From Sycobia sp. Sy_11 (taxonomy: Eukaryota; Arthropoda; Insecta; Hymenoptera; Epichrysomallidae): a DNA stretch of 64,000 nt. Location of the stretch: assembly GCA_018907035.1 (NCBI GenBank), contig JACCIC010000374.1, positions 56,436 to 120,435 on the forward strand. The letters are read 5' to 3'. This document shows positions 1 through 11,459 of this stretch, one piece after another (within the stretch, counting starts at the first letter, position 1; every line of letters begins with the position of its first letter). The translations under genes were made by a program, and so were the position numbers. The notes below the pieces were generated by a model, which did not search any database, was not told where the DNA came from, and saw nothing but the letters and a program-made list of their open reading frames with translations.

Positions 1-1178
1 GCACACTGTGACGCTCGACTCGCTCGTGGAACTTTGTATATTATGTCCGTAAATACACATGAACTGCGTACTTGCACGATTCATGTTCTTTTGAAACATA
101 AAATATCTTTTGTATGTAAAATCAACAGTAAAATACAATCTCCATATATTTAGTTGTATCATCTAATTTTCTTTTATAATTACTTACGTGAAATATGAAT
201 TAGAAATATTAAATATTAAAATAAGCATCAGGGTTCTTTTTATTTCGATAATATATGAACCGTACTGATTGCTGCTTGTTACGCTCTGGTAGTTCCACAT
301 CATGTTGCGATTAGGGTATGATGCACTCTTAATCTGACGTAGATATGACGTTGATATTCATAGATCTCATTACATTATCATATCATATCTATGAATGGTA
401 GAGTGAAGGACTCGAAACTCCTCTAAAAGCGTGTCAAATTACACGGCAGAACTGCAGACCAGAATTGGCCGCAAGCCGGCGACACTCTGTGAGATTGCTC
501 GTTCAATAGCATGCGTTTTGAGAAAAAAGCAAGTGCAGTTATATAGTGAACATGGCGAGAGGGGGAAGTCCCCCACTGTTGTTTCTTGCTTCTTTTCTTC
601 CCCTTCCTCGTTCTGGCTTTAGTTTTCTCTCGCTTATGGAGGACAGTCAAGCACATGTGCAAATATTCGATTAATTACAGTAATTCTGCGAGATAGACAA
701 AAAACCCCAAGAATTTGTACTTCTCTTTCGCATATTTCCTCAGCCTCTCCATTTACATGCAACCTCTATGTATATATGCTCTAAGGAGAAATCTCAAAGG
801 TGGCGCGACCTTGCGACCAATTCTGTCTCGAAGTCCTGCTGTATAATTTGACACAATTTTAGCGGAGTTGCCACTCTTTCTTTCTACCTTCGATAATCTC
901 AACTATGTTGAAATTTAATGCTGGATTTAAGAAACTGTTTATTTAAGGCAGATAAAAGTTTGTGAAGTTTTAGTTATATTTTTCAATCATTAGCCGTTTA
1001 ATAAAATATAGTAATAAAAAAATAGTAAAATTTCTAAACTAATGGTATTTTTGTTGCTTCGATATAATATTAACGAATTATTGAAAGAAAATTTAAAAAA
1101 TCGGCTTGTCTTTAAAGTAAGTTTATTGTATAAATATGATTTAATTTATGAAACTCAATTTATTACTTTTTATTCTTC
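1..1178. other. AT-rich stretch with no recognised gene
   Basis: I see no credible coding region. Positions 420-660 are somewhat more GC-rich and open on both strands for 60-80 codons, but neither translation resembles a known family and the two overlap as mirror frames. The rest is ordinary AT-rich intergenic DNA. Confidence 0.5.
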
Positions 1179-1191
1179 AAGATATATATAT

Positions 1192-1575
1192 TAATTAATA
1201 AATATTTTTTCATTGGTCTTACAGTTCAATCAAACCAATTGAAAACAATACGTAACAATATCAATACATATCTACATTAACGTTAATACATCAATACACA
1301 AAAATAATAAAAATAAAAATTCAATTCAAAATTATAATGACAGTCAGACTGTCCTTGTATACAGTCACCCCCGTAGACTAATCTGAACATAAAATATTAG
1401 CTGAAGAAATTTTGTTAGTAAAGTGCAGTCTGACTGTCCCCAATACCCTTACCTAATTGAACATCCTGTCCAACGTTTTGAGCTCGCTACGGCTCCTCAT
1501 TAGGATCAGGTAAGATCAATGAAAAAAATATTTATTAATTTGTATATAAGCAGTCGAAGCAAGTACAATTAAAGT
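1192..1575 (-). mobile_element. Short Penelope-derived insertion (terminal region only)
   Basis: This 384-bp block repeats the non-coding terminal part of the Penelope-like element at 41.06-41.35 kb. It shares the leader ATTAATAAATATT, the 'attggtcttacag' block, the palindrome GACAGTCAGACTGTC and a second 'gcagtctgactgtcc' block, and it ends in 'gtacaattaaag'. It contains no RT sequence. A 13-bp direct repeat, AAGATATATATAT, flanks it at 1179-1191 and 1576-1588, so it looks like one discrete insertion. Its first and last parts (ATTAATAAATATT and AATATTTATTAAT) are inverted relative to each other, matching the pseudo-LTR behaviour known in Penelope elements. It is either a pseudo-LTR-only copy or a non-autonomous derivative. 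Confidence 0.75.
1468..1506 (-). pseudogene. Decayed hammerhead-like motif in the short Penelope copy
   Basis: This aligns with the better-preserved motif at 41288-41327 on the same strand. Here the core CUGAUGA is CUAAUGA (the conserved G5 changed to A), GAAA is AAAA (G12 changed to A), and stem I keeps only three pairs. The stem II arms GAGC/GCUC are kept. Both core changes hit residues that hammerheads need, so this copy should be inactive. Confidence 0.6.
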
Positions 1576-1898
1576 AAGATATATATATATTTTTAAATTT
1601 AATATATTTTGAATGTATAATTATCTATATAATCATACCACGTATGATTAAGAGAAACTATGTGTAACTTATTTAAATTCCTAATTGAATATATTTTTAC
1701 CTCTAACGAATTTAGTTTGATTTAAAAATTGAAGTAATTCGTTTTAAATACATTAAAGTACTATGAATTGAGAATTTTTGTTATAATTATAATGAAATGA
1801 ACAGAATGAGATTCCTTCCTCAAATGATAATTTAAAATAGTAGCTCAAGAGTTTCTATTTTGGACATACAAGAACTTTTATAAAAACCAAAAAAGATA

Positions 1899-2099
1899 TT
1901 AATGTATAACTTCTATAGCATAATTAATTATAAGTGAAAGACTATCATCAAAAAAAGTATCTTTCAAATGAGAATTTTCAAATTGGTTCATCATATGCAA
2001 AATTTGAACATATTGTCTATAAACTAAATAAAATTCTCTTATAATTGCATATTGTTCTACTTCTATGCATCCAGCAACGTTTTCATTTTTCTTTTTCAT
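1899..2099 (-). CDS. Unidentified 66-codon open frame
   Basis: An ATG-initiated frame of 66 codons runs to a TAA stop. The predicted peptide starts MKKKNENVAGC and is rich in aromatic and isoleucine residues, with the composition of real protein rather than low complexity. Sequence upstream on the same strand (2100-2260) also reads as protein-like but carries stops. This could be a decayed exon of a fast-evolving insect gene, possibly a chemoreceptor, but I recognise no defining motif. Chance is also possible in such AT-rich DNA. Confidence 0.2.
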   Translation of the reverse strand: MKKKNENVAGCIEVEQYAIIREFYLVYRQYVQILHMMNQFENSHLKDTFFDDSLSLIINYAIEVIH

Positions 2100-2689
2100 A
2101 ATTTGCTGATTAAGTTATAATGGCATCTACTTCCAATTTTTCAGTTAATAAGTAGATTATGTTGGCATAAAAGGGAAGTAGCTTCTAGTTCAAGAAAGGT
2201 CCATTATAGTTCAAAGTGTTCTCATGAGATTTTTGTTCACATAGATGGTTGCTACATATTTTATTCATGTATAATAATATATTATACATAATTTTAATTA
2301 TATTATATAAATATAAGTATTAAAAAATCATTCTATAAAATTTGTATAATAATATGATATAATTTATTTTATTATGTTTGGTTAATAGCTAGAATTACAG
2401 GTTTCTAAATTCTAGAAGTTTAACAATAATTGTGTTGTTCGCATATAATATTATTAACTGAATATGATGTATGAAAGTATGTTATAAGATAAATTATCTT
2501 CAGACAATTTCTAATTTTTTTTGCATAAGAGTAAGTTATATTAATAATATATATCCAAATAATCTTTGGGAATTCAACAATAAGTATGGTTATAAAACTT
2601 CAAATGTTTTTAATTCTTTTCTAGTTTTTTCTATTTCTTTGTTTTTATAGTTATCCATTATTTAAGTACATACTATTTTAACAAAAGTA

Positions 2690-2830
2690 AAATAGTTAGG
2701 TGAGTTTGATGTGTTTTAGCATAGTAAAAATATTAAATACATCTTGTCATGTATTTTATAAAAAATTTATCTAAAATATTTTTCTGAATTCAGTAATATA
2801 TTAAGACAAAAATACATACAATAACGTTTT
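2690..2830 (-). repeat. AT-rich dispersed repeat Y, partial copy
   Basis: The block 'ttttagcatagtaaaaatattaaatacatcttgtcatgtattttataaaaaattta' type sequence recurs at about 8930-9345, 11031-11186, 14838-15040 and 25550-25860, in both orientations. It is non-coding. It may be a MITE or part of a larger element whose ends I cannot define. Confidence 0.5.
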
Positions 2831-3594
2831 AAAAACAATGAATCATTCAAACAAATGGCTAAGTGCATTTTATTTAAGAAAAGAAGAGAAGTGTTTAAGA
2901 ATATTTCATTTTCAGTATTTTCACAAGATTGTTATTAGTGATTTTATGGAACGTATAAAATTTATTGAAACTGAAAACTGGTTGTTAACTGATTTTAAAA
3001 TTCAATTTCCAATAACTTTCTTCATAAATGATTTCAGTTGTTGCAAGTGATGTAAACTGATTTTAACGGTTTTCCAATGACTCGTGTAAAAGAGTCCAAT
3101 GATTTCACAGAGTGAACAGGACCTCAGTGTAATTTTATATAGGTAACTATTTTGGGGTAAAATAATGAAATAATTAAGTATCTACAATTCCCTTGTTTAC
3201 CAAATAACTTTTCAAAGACCTTCCTGCAAGTTACATGTCAAAATAATTTTTCAATTATATATAAATAAGTGAGTGCATAGGAACACTTTAATAAACAACT
3301 TTTTTATGAATGATAATATTTACATGCATATTTACATATACTCGACTAATTTATGTAAAAATTAGGAATTAATTAGGAAAACATTTTATTTATATAAATA
3401 AATACAATACATTGATTATTTGATAAATGTGTTACATTAAAGGGATGTTTCGAATGATAAGGGATATGAATACACCATACTTGCCTTCTTTATACTATCG
3501 TAGAAAGTAAATTTAATGAGATAAAAATATACATCAATTTGGATTATAACATGAAATTTATAAGTTACTTATTTTATATCTTCTATTTATCCCC

Positions 3595-3835
3595 TTGGAA
3601 GTCGTCCACAGGCATCCAAACATCGTATTCTACCGTCTAAATAGGAAACTCCCCGTAGAAGTCGATCAAAACATCTGGAGATGTTCAAAGCATTTGTCGT
3701 CCTGACACACCTGGGCATTGTATTCTACCGTTCAAACACAAAAACTACCCGTGGAAATCGTCCCCGCACACTTAATCTGTTTCTACCTTCCGAGCACGAC
3801 ATTATGATCCGCAGTAGCCGAGTAATTATAGTATT
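3595..3835 (+). repeat. Orphan fragment of the 60-bp Helitron minisatellite
   Basis: Three to four degenerate units of the pattern 'gtagaagtcgtc...acatcgtattctaccgtc' are seen, the same unit that fills the Helitrons at 10.2, 11.5, 24.5, 38.7 and 40.8 kb. Neither Helitron end is found nearby, so this is a relic or an independent satellite patch. Confidence 0.6.
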
Positions 3836-4091
3836 GTAGTAATACATACAACTGTGTTTTTAATGAATTAAAGAATTTAAAGAAGAGAAAAATTTATTGA
3901 TTAAATCTTTATTTGTTATAAAGAATGATTTCTTGGACCGAAAAAATAATTATTATGTTGAACTTATTTAATAGTTAACCATTATACATAAAATAATAAC
4001 TATAATGTGCTTAACGTATTTTAGTTTTAACGAAATAGTTAGTTGATCTATCAAAGGTATGTATTACTGTGTACAAATATGAGTAAGACTT

Positions 4092-4472
4092 AATTTTTAT
4101 TTTTTTTTATTTTTATTTTATTTTTATTTTTTATTTTTTTAAATTTTTTTATTTTTTTATTTTTTTTTTATTTTTTTCATTTTTTATTTTTTATTTTTTA
4201 TTTTTTTTTATTTTTTTCATTTTTATTTTTATTTTTTATTTTTTTTTAGTTTTTTTTTATTTTTTATTATTTTTTTTAGTTTTTTTTAGTTTTTTTTATT
4301 TTTTTTTTATTTTTTTTATTATTTTTTATTTTTTTTTATTTTTTTATTTTTTTTATTTTTTATTTTTTATTATTATTTTATTTTTTTATTTTTATTTTAT
4401 TTTTATTTTTATTTTATTTTATTTTTGGATGGAATTGATTGGACTGTAAGACCAATAAAAAAATATTTATTA
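4092..4472 (+). mobile_element. Penelope-derived insertion with expanded T/A-rich tract
   Basis: The right end (about 4428-4472) is the reverse complement of the Penelope leader, with 'gactgtaagaccaat' followed by 'aaatatttattaat'. The rest, about 4092-4427, is an extended run of (TTTTTA)-like units. Other Penelope copies carry a short (AAAAAT)n stretch at exactly this position, next to 'caatctaaaaataaaaa', so the tract is best read as expansion of that internal microsatellite. A 13-bp direct repeat, ATGAGTAAGACTT, lies at 4079-4091 and 4473-4485 and marks the insertion. Confidence 0.7.
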
Positions 4473-4562
4473 ATGAGTAAGACTTTACTTATAACTTTTG
4501 AAATCTTTATTTATTCTTTTAAAACTATTTTACCATGCAACGCAACTATGCCAACGCTTTCT

Positions 4563-4955
4563 TCAATTTTCAAAATATTTTTTATACTTGTATTCCGGAA
4601 TGGCCATCAGCTCTGCCTTCGATTCGGATTTTATTTCTTCAATCGAATCAAAACCGTATCCCCGAAGTGGTCTTTTCAGTTTGCTGAACAGCCAGAAGTC
4701 ACACGGTGCTAAATCAGGCGAGTACCGTGGTTGCCGAACGATATTGGTTGAATTTTTGGCTAAATGTTCACGTAAAATCAATGCAGTGTGAGCTGGTGTA
4801 TTATCTAGATGCAAAAACCAAGAGTTGTCTTTACATAAATCTGACCTTTTGAGACGAATAGCTTCACACATATTTCTACATATTTCTACATAGTAGTATA
4901 CATACGATGGCGGTTCAATAAATATTCGTGTTAGAAATGCAGATACCATTTTTTC
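4563..4955 (-). pseudogene. Mariner transposase, C-terminal fragment (DD34D)
   Basis: An open frame of about 128 codons carries two of the three catalytic aspartates of a mariner transposase, in HLDNTPAH and YSPDLAPCDFWLF. There are 34 residues between them, the spacing that defines mariner within the Tc1/mariner superfamily. The N-terminal DNA-binding half and first aspartate are missing. Immediately upstream on the same strand lies a different mariner, so this piece was truncated and abutted to another copy. I see no inverted ends of its own. Confidence 0.75.
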
Positions 4956-5801
4956 ACAATTTTTTTTTTATTTTTTAACACAGTGCCCTTTTAGAAAGAT
5001 ACACTTCTCCCAATGTTCTGGCCATTTTTTAACCACTCCAAAGAAAGGATTTTTCGAACTCTCCAAAATAAGCCTCATTTGAGCAAAATTTTGTTCCCGC
5101 GAGCCATTTCTTCATATTAGGGAACAAGAAAAGTCGCAGGGAGTCATATCGGGTGAATACGGGGGGCGCGGCAGCAATTGATAAAGCAATTCATGCAGTT
5201 TGGTGGTGACAACTCCAAATGAATGTGCTGGTGCGTTGTCGCGATGAAACAACACCTTTTTTCACCAAATGTGTCCGTGTCTCCTTCAGTTTTTTGTCGA
5301 ATCAGTCCAATAACTCATTGTAGTATTGTCCAGTGATTGCCTTTCCTTTTTCTAGAAAATTCATCAGGAAGGTGCCTTCGTATCCCAAAACATCGTCACA
5401 ATGACCTTTCCGATCGGTGGAGCCGTCTTCGCCTTCTTTTGAGTAGATTCACCGCGAAAAATCCATTGTTATGATTGTTACTTAGTTTGTGATGTGTAAT
5501 GATGAATCCAGGTTTCATCAACGGTGACAACTCGACGCAAAAAGCCCTTCGGATCTCGCTTAAATTGTTCCAAACACTGCTTCGAAGTTAACAGACGCTT
5601 CCACTTGTTGTCTACCGCGAGTAATTGCAGCGTCCATTGGGTCGCCAATTTCTTCATATCCAACTTGTCATGTAAAATATCAATATCAATCAGTCTGAAA
5701 TTTGTTTTAGCATCGTTTGATAGATGGCAGCACACAATAATAACAAATACATACGCGATCAGACAAAAGGCAGAATTTTCGGATATTCGCGGAAAAGACA
5801 C
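4956..5801 (-). pseudogene. Second mariner transposase remnant
   Basis: This family differs from the adjacent fragment. The 5478-5801 part reads through the end of the helix-turn-helix domain and the first catalytic aspartate in VVTVDETWIHHY. The later part (about 5100-5170) still shows PPYSPDMTPCDFFLFP, carrying the third aspartate, but in another frame after stops. The N-terminal third is absent, so the element is dead. The C-terminal end runs into a T-rich strip near 4960 that separates it from the neighbouring fragment. Confidence 0.7.
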
Positions 5802-6356
5802 TTGTAAAATTTACATTTGTGTTACAAAGGGAAAATAAAACAGTTGGTTTTTATTTTTGCCTTAACAAACATTTTTCAACTGACAAAGCACAAAAATTTT
5901 GCAAAGTCCGAATAAATTCCAGAGCATATTTATAAGCGAGTTTGAGAGATATATGCGTGATTCTGGTAAGCGCGTGAGTTTTCAGCAATTTCCGTGAAAA
6001 GTTCAATGTGTTATTTTCTGGGTGTGTGAATATTGCGACCGTATAATTAATGGAAAATGAAGTGAATGCGAGACAGATATTCTTCTACAGAAAAATATCA
6101 AAAACAGAAACCTTGTTGAGCTAGCGTTCAACAAAGGTCACGCTATATTTATATATCGGAAAAGATATACATATATTTCAAATATAAAGAGTTAAAAATT
6201 CTTTTATTAATTTTCTTTAACTTATGCGAGAACTTTGTCGCTAAGTTCTCGCCTTTTTTTCACGGGTGCTCGCGCTCACTTAGAGCTGGTGTGCGTCCGA
6301 GTCAGGGCCAATGCAACAACTCGCATTTTTGTACAAAGTAAGATCTCTCTACCTTA

Positions 6357-8290
6357 TTGCGAGCGCATAAAATCGAGTTAAACGCGCGCACGCACACACA
6401 GCTCCTCTTGGCAAACAGCCACGTGTTTGCGGCAAATGAAAAGACAAATGGAGGGACAACAGCACCAGGTAAGCCTCAAGAAAGAAGTGAAAAATTGGGT
6501 CGCTTACCTGGACGTTCAAGTATTCAACGATGCTTTGAACCCGACAGAGCTAAAGACAGACGACTCGCGATTCATGAAGTGCGTTTGCCTCTGTCGATAG
6601 CTCGTGGGCGAGCACATGATAACCGATTTTATAGAATCTAATCAGCCAAACGCCGATGCGGCTTTCGAACAAAGACTCCGCCTATGCCGCTCGTTCATTG
6701 AGCAAAAATACCAAGAACTGAGCACGTCGGCTAATACAAGCAATTTTTATGTGACTATTGCGCATCCAGAGATAGCAGTAAGCGCTGTAGTGTCGCACCA
6801 GCAGCCAGCCGAAAGAACGGCAGCAAAGCAAGCGTCGCTAGTGCAATTCGCGACACGAGGAGCAGCAAATTTTTATCACGTTCGGATATCGAAGAGATAT
6901 CCAATCTGCGTGCACACGTCGCACCTTCGCAAGAACAAGGGTTTGAGCTCTTATGGAAAAAGTGGAACAGCTGACCGAAATCAATTTCAGCCTGTTCAAT
7001 CGGCTGCCAGCGGCGGAATTTAGTATAAGGTTAGATCCGCATGCTTTGACAGAGCAAGGAACGCGCGAGGCTGTGCAGACACCATCGGCCTCGACGTTCG
7101 CGCTGCCGTCAAGCACGGCATTCACAAATAACGAACGCCTGCGGGTGAATTTCTAAGGCACGTTCATGCTAAACTATGTCGAGGGTCCCGACGCACCAAC
7201 GATGAGAACTGCTTTTCAGACTCGGGGCCAACGGTAAATGAGCCATCGTATCGATGGCGCTGTCCTAGAGGAACTGATACAGTTTGGGGGAGGTGGAGTC
7301 CCTCGACTGTTGCGGCAGGCGCACAGCCGCCGAGAAACGCTGTTAGCGCCTCGAAGCCACGTGATGTCGGCGGGACGTACGCTTTTCGGGCACTCGCGAT
7401 CAAAGCATTGAACTTTTCCTCACGAAAGTAGAAGAATGTCGCAAGCTCGCGAACCAGGAAGAGAGCGAACTACTTTCGTCTCTCTCCGAACTCACAGTGG
7501 GTGTTACGGGTATGTGGTACTGCAACAATCATGAGCAATGGACCATTTGGGCCGGATTTTGTGCGGGAGCTCGTAGGTGGCACGGAGCAATCCGCTGTTA
7601 TCAGCAACGGCTCGTTTCCGAGGCTAACGAGCGTATGCAGGGTAAAGACGAGAAGGTCCGTGATTATATCACCTGTTTCGAGACGATCATGCGGAAAATT
7701 GCTCTGCCGCTGTCAAGAGAGCAACAACTAGATTTGTTGCATCGAAACATGCTACCGTGCCTACAATATCGCATTCCCCGCGATCAAGTTGCGAGTGTGC
7801 GTGAACTGCTCGAAGTAGCGGTCGACATGGAGCTCATGTTCGAAGCCCAGCAGTCATATAAACCGCCGCCGCCACCTGAGTGCACAGTGGTGCTCGAGGC
7901 TTCGTATTAGCCTGTGCAGAATAAGAGAAGAGCAAAGTTCAGATTGCGACTGTAGCAGTTAAGCCTGATGCCGAAGGGCAAAAGGCGATAAGAGTTGCCG
8001 CGTTGTCAACACCGGCCGCGCCCGACGCGGCAATCGGCACGTCTTTGGAATTGATGGTGGAAGAAATACGGACACTCCGCGTAGTAATAGGCCATGACGG
8101 CGCGTACGCGCGAGCGACCCGTCCTTCGAGGCGTTCAATGCCACCGAAGTCGTCTTCCAGTTAGCTTGGCCCGTCATCATACGCCTTGCGAAGCAGTAGA
8201 AGCGGGACACTGCGCAGTAGCCTGCACTGGCACCCTGACTCAAAGCTTGCGCCCACGTGCAATTTCCCGAAAAACGGGAGTCCGATGGGC
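6357..8290 (+). pseudogene. Gypsy-type gag remnant
   Basis: Several frame-shifted segments read as one retrotransposon Gag. The best part, 7497-7910, ends with the motif YKPPPPPE and shares the pattern 'RDY...LLHRNMLP...VPRDQ' with the longer Gag at 34.0-36.0 kb, so the two are relatives. Near 8160-8240 a cysteine/histidine cluster (CEAVEAGHCAVAC) looks like a damaged CCHC zinc knuckle. The 6604-7156 segments are N-terminal Gag in two frames. No protease, RT, integrase or LTR can be joined to it. Base composition is clearly more GC-rich than the flanks. Confidence 0.65.
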
Positions 8291-8299
8291 AGAAGATGT

Positions 8300-8930
8300 A
8301 AGATAAATTATGTAAGATACATTTTGGATAGGTATTTTAACTGGTTACGATTCAAATGGTTATAAAATATTGGATGTACAATCAGAATAATTTATTTGAG
8401 CAAGGGACGTGATAGTTCTATTGCTTTTATTAAAAAGAACGAATTATCAACAAAAAAAAAAAAATAAAAAAATATCAGAAGAATGTTCATCTAAAAACAT
8501 CGATGATTTAAGATAATTGCTTCTTTTTTATGAGTCCATGCATGGACCAAATGATGTGAAAATAAATTCGGCTATTTGTAAATGATCTCATTACTTTATT
8601 TAGCTGCATTTCCGTCTAAACTATTTATTTATTATTATTTTTTAGAGTTTTAAATATATTTGTGTAAATTATACATGCTGCTATTTATAGGATGCATATA
8701 AAATGTACTTAGCCATTTGTTTTAATAATCCACTGTTTTAAAATTGCGTCATATAATTTATTATTTATTAGTCGACTTCGGATTTAGAATTTAGAAGATA
8801 AGATTTTAGAAAAATATTTTGTATAACTATTATTCTGGTATTTGAACATTTTTTATTTGTATTTGAACTGATTTTCTATGAAAAGATTTATTATAACATA
8901 ACATATATTACTATGTATGTAGTTTTCCCT
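8300..8930. other. AT-rich stretch, no gene seen
   Basis: Only AT-rich sequence is visible. A short block near 8525-8550 ('tttttatgagtccatgcatg') recurs inverted near 26094-26115, so part of this belongs to a dispersed repeat. Confidence 0.4.
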
Positions 8931-9345
8931 TAATATATTACTGAATTTAGAGAAACATATTTTATATAAAGTTTTTATAACATACATATAAGATTTATAA
9001 ATTATAAATTTCGTAATATGCTAAGAATATATATTATTGTTTCCCTTTATCACAATCAGTAGGACATCTGACTCCATATATAAATGAACTGATTTTTAAT
9101 TTAATTATAGAATATTTTTTGTGTTAATATATTTGGAACTTATGGAAATTATTTTATATAAATTTTGTATAAAATACATGAGAAGATGTATTTAAAATTC
9201 TTACTATGTTAAGAACACATCAAACTCGCCTCATTATTTTACTTTTGTTAAAAGCTGTTCTTTACAGATTTACTTTCTTTTTCAAAAAAAATTATTATTT
9301 AATGTATGCAATGCAAAAGTCTACAACACAATATAATAATTATAT
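8930..9345 (+). repeat. AT-rich dispersed repeat Y
   Basis: This shares 'tttccctttatcacaatcagtaggacatctgac'-type sequence and the 'attcttactatgttaagaacacatcaaac' block with 14838-15040 and, inverted, with 25550-25860. It lies directly against the 5' end of the Helitron at 9351. Function and superfamily are unknown. Confidence 0.55.
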
Positions 9346-9350
9346 ATATA

Positions 9351-9969
9351 TTATACTATTTATAAAGACTAAACGTGTTTTTTTTTTTGTAAACGTTAAA
9401 GAAAACAACTACTGAACCGATTGCTCTGACATTCAAAATGTATATTCTTTATTATCTTCGGAAGGAGATAGGCTATGTTTTTTTTATTGAAAATCATTTT
9501 ACTTACAGCAATAAATTATGTTAACGGTCTTAGCAGTTAGTTTCACAGCGATCAGTAGATAGGATCTTGAATCGCGAATATGAACTCAAAGTAGTCTCCG
9601 TAAAGTGTTAATACCAGGCCAGTTCATTTCAATGATCATATCCAACTTTGAGATTAACATTCTAAAGAAGTTGTGATTTTCTGTAGATATCTTTTGTTAT
9701 TAAAATTTTTTTTCTCTTATGTGGAAACATCTCTATCTCTAATTCTCTCTCTCTCTCTCTCTCTTTTCCGTATTCTCTTATAAAATGTTTGTATGCTAAA
9801 TCATACTAAACATAATTTGTCATCACAAATTATGTTTTTCTTTTTGCACATTATGATATCTTCAGAAGTGACATAGGCTATGTTTTTTTCAGTTTGAACA
9901 AAAGAAATGATGGCAAAATAGGGGGTTCTTTACCAACAATCTCGAAACTATGTATATTATATATATATA

Positions 9970-10004
<35 letters not shown>

Positions 10005-10144
10005 CATCGTCACTTTTACATAAAATGGCAATACCCAGCGTCCGCTTAAAAAAATATGATATTCACAGACTATTATTTTTCTTTAAATTCATTCGATACC
10101 ACTAGGAAAATATTCACGGTATTTAATTTAAAGTACAGAAATAT

Positions 10145-10186
<42 letters not shown>

Positions 10187-10974
10187 CATTTAAATACTGC
10201 TTCTACGGGGAAATATTGTATTTTCGTGTACGGGCGGTTGAATATGATATCCCGGTGCCTCAGGACGATTTCTAGTGGAAGTTTTATGTTTGGATAGCAG
10301 CATGCAATGTATAGGTGTTTTGGAACGACTTCTAATCGAGAAATATTGTTTAATCGGTAGAGAACGATGAGGAAACGATTTCTATTGGAAGATTCGTGTT
10401 TCGGGGGTCGAATACGATGTCCAGATATGTCGGGACGTCTTCTACGAGGGGATTCATGTTTAGGCATTAAAATACGATGTCCAGGTGCCTCGGGATATTT
10501 TCTACGGGAGTTGCATGTGCGAACGGTAGAAGACAATGTCCAGGTATGACTGGACGAATTCTATGAAGAGATTCGTATTTTATCATTTTAATAATGAAAC
10601 TCCCAGTAGAAATCGTCCTGGGATACCTAGACATCATGTTCGACCTCCCCAACACCAAACTCTCTATAGCAGTCATCCAGACACTTTGAAATCTTTTTCT
10701 AAACCCAAATTTCCAAGTACAATTTTCCCCGTAGAAGCCGTATGTAATATGCATTTATTAAGAATGTGAATATTAAGCAGAATATTAAGTTTTGGAATTG
10801 GACACTGTTTTGAAGCAGCTTTTAATACAGAAGCGACGATAGGTAAAGTACGGTAAATTATTTATAGTCATATAGTTTTTTATATATAGAGTATCTTTTA
10901 CTTAGATATTATTGAACTGTTTAAGAAATTGGTTAAATTATTATCTCAGGCGAAGCCGAGACCGGGGATACTAG
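9351..10974 (+). mobile_element. Non-autonomous Helitron (copy C)
   Basis: The 5' end reads TTATACTATTTATAAAGAC, matching the TCATACTAATTTATAAAG ends of the other copies. The 3' end has a short hairpin at 10945-10960 (CTC-A-GGC-GAA-GCC-GAG), ten spacer bases and CTAG at 10971-10974, followed by T. A 3' hairpin plus CTRR, insertion between A and T and no target duplication are the established Helitron hallmarks. It encodes no Rep/helicase. The interior holds (TA)n tracts at about 9957-10000 and 10149-10180 and a 60-bp minisatellite at 10190-10740. Confidence 0.75.
10190..10740 (-). repeat. 60-bp minisatellite inside Helitron C
   Basis: About nine degenerate units are present, in the reverse orientation to those at 38.7-39.4 kb relative to the window but the same orientation relative to the Helitron. 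Because 60 is a multiple of three, frames stay open through the array, which produces spurious ORFs of 60-137 codons here. Confidence 0.8.
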
Positions 10975-10978
10975 TATA

Positions 10979-11035
<57 letters not shown>

Positions 11036-11186
11036 CTGTTTTCCTTCATCATAAACAGGACATCTGACTATTTGAATGATATGATTCTTAATTTCGTTAT
11101 ATAATATTTTATATATAGTCATTATAAAATACATATAAGATTTATAAGTTGTAAATTTCTTAAGATGCTAAGAACATATATTATTA
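10975..11186. repeat. (TA)n tract and partial repeat Y between two Helitrons
   Basis: A (TA)n run covers about 10976-11030. After it, 'ttccttcatcataaacaggacatctgac' and 'gatgctaagaacatatatta' match repeat Y. The Helitron at 9351-10974 ends on its left, and the oppositely oriented Helitron at 11187-14832 begins on its right. Confidence 0.6.
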
Positions 11187-11397
11187 CTAACATCCCCCGT
11201 ATCGGCTTCGCCCGAGATAATAATTTAATCAATTTCATAAACAATTCAATAATATCTAAGTAAATAGTACGCTTATATATACAAATCTATATTTCCATAA
11301 ATCATTGACCGTAATTTACCTATCGTCGCTTCTGTATAAAAAGCTGCTTCAATGTAGCGTCCACTTTAAAAAGTTAATATTTTGCCGACCATTTTAT

Positions 11398-11449
<52 letters not shown>

Positions 11450-11459
11450 AAAATTGTAC

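Noticed and set aside
423..662. 79-codon minus frame and 63-codon plus frame
   Set aside because: They overlap on opposite strands, have no family resemblance and lack splice or start context.
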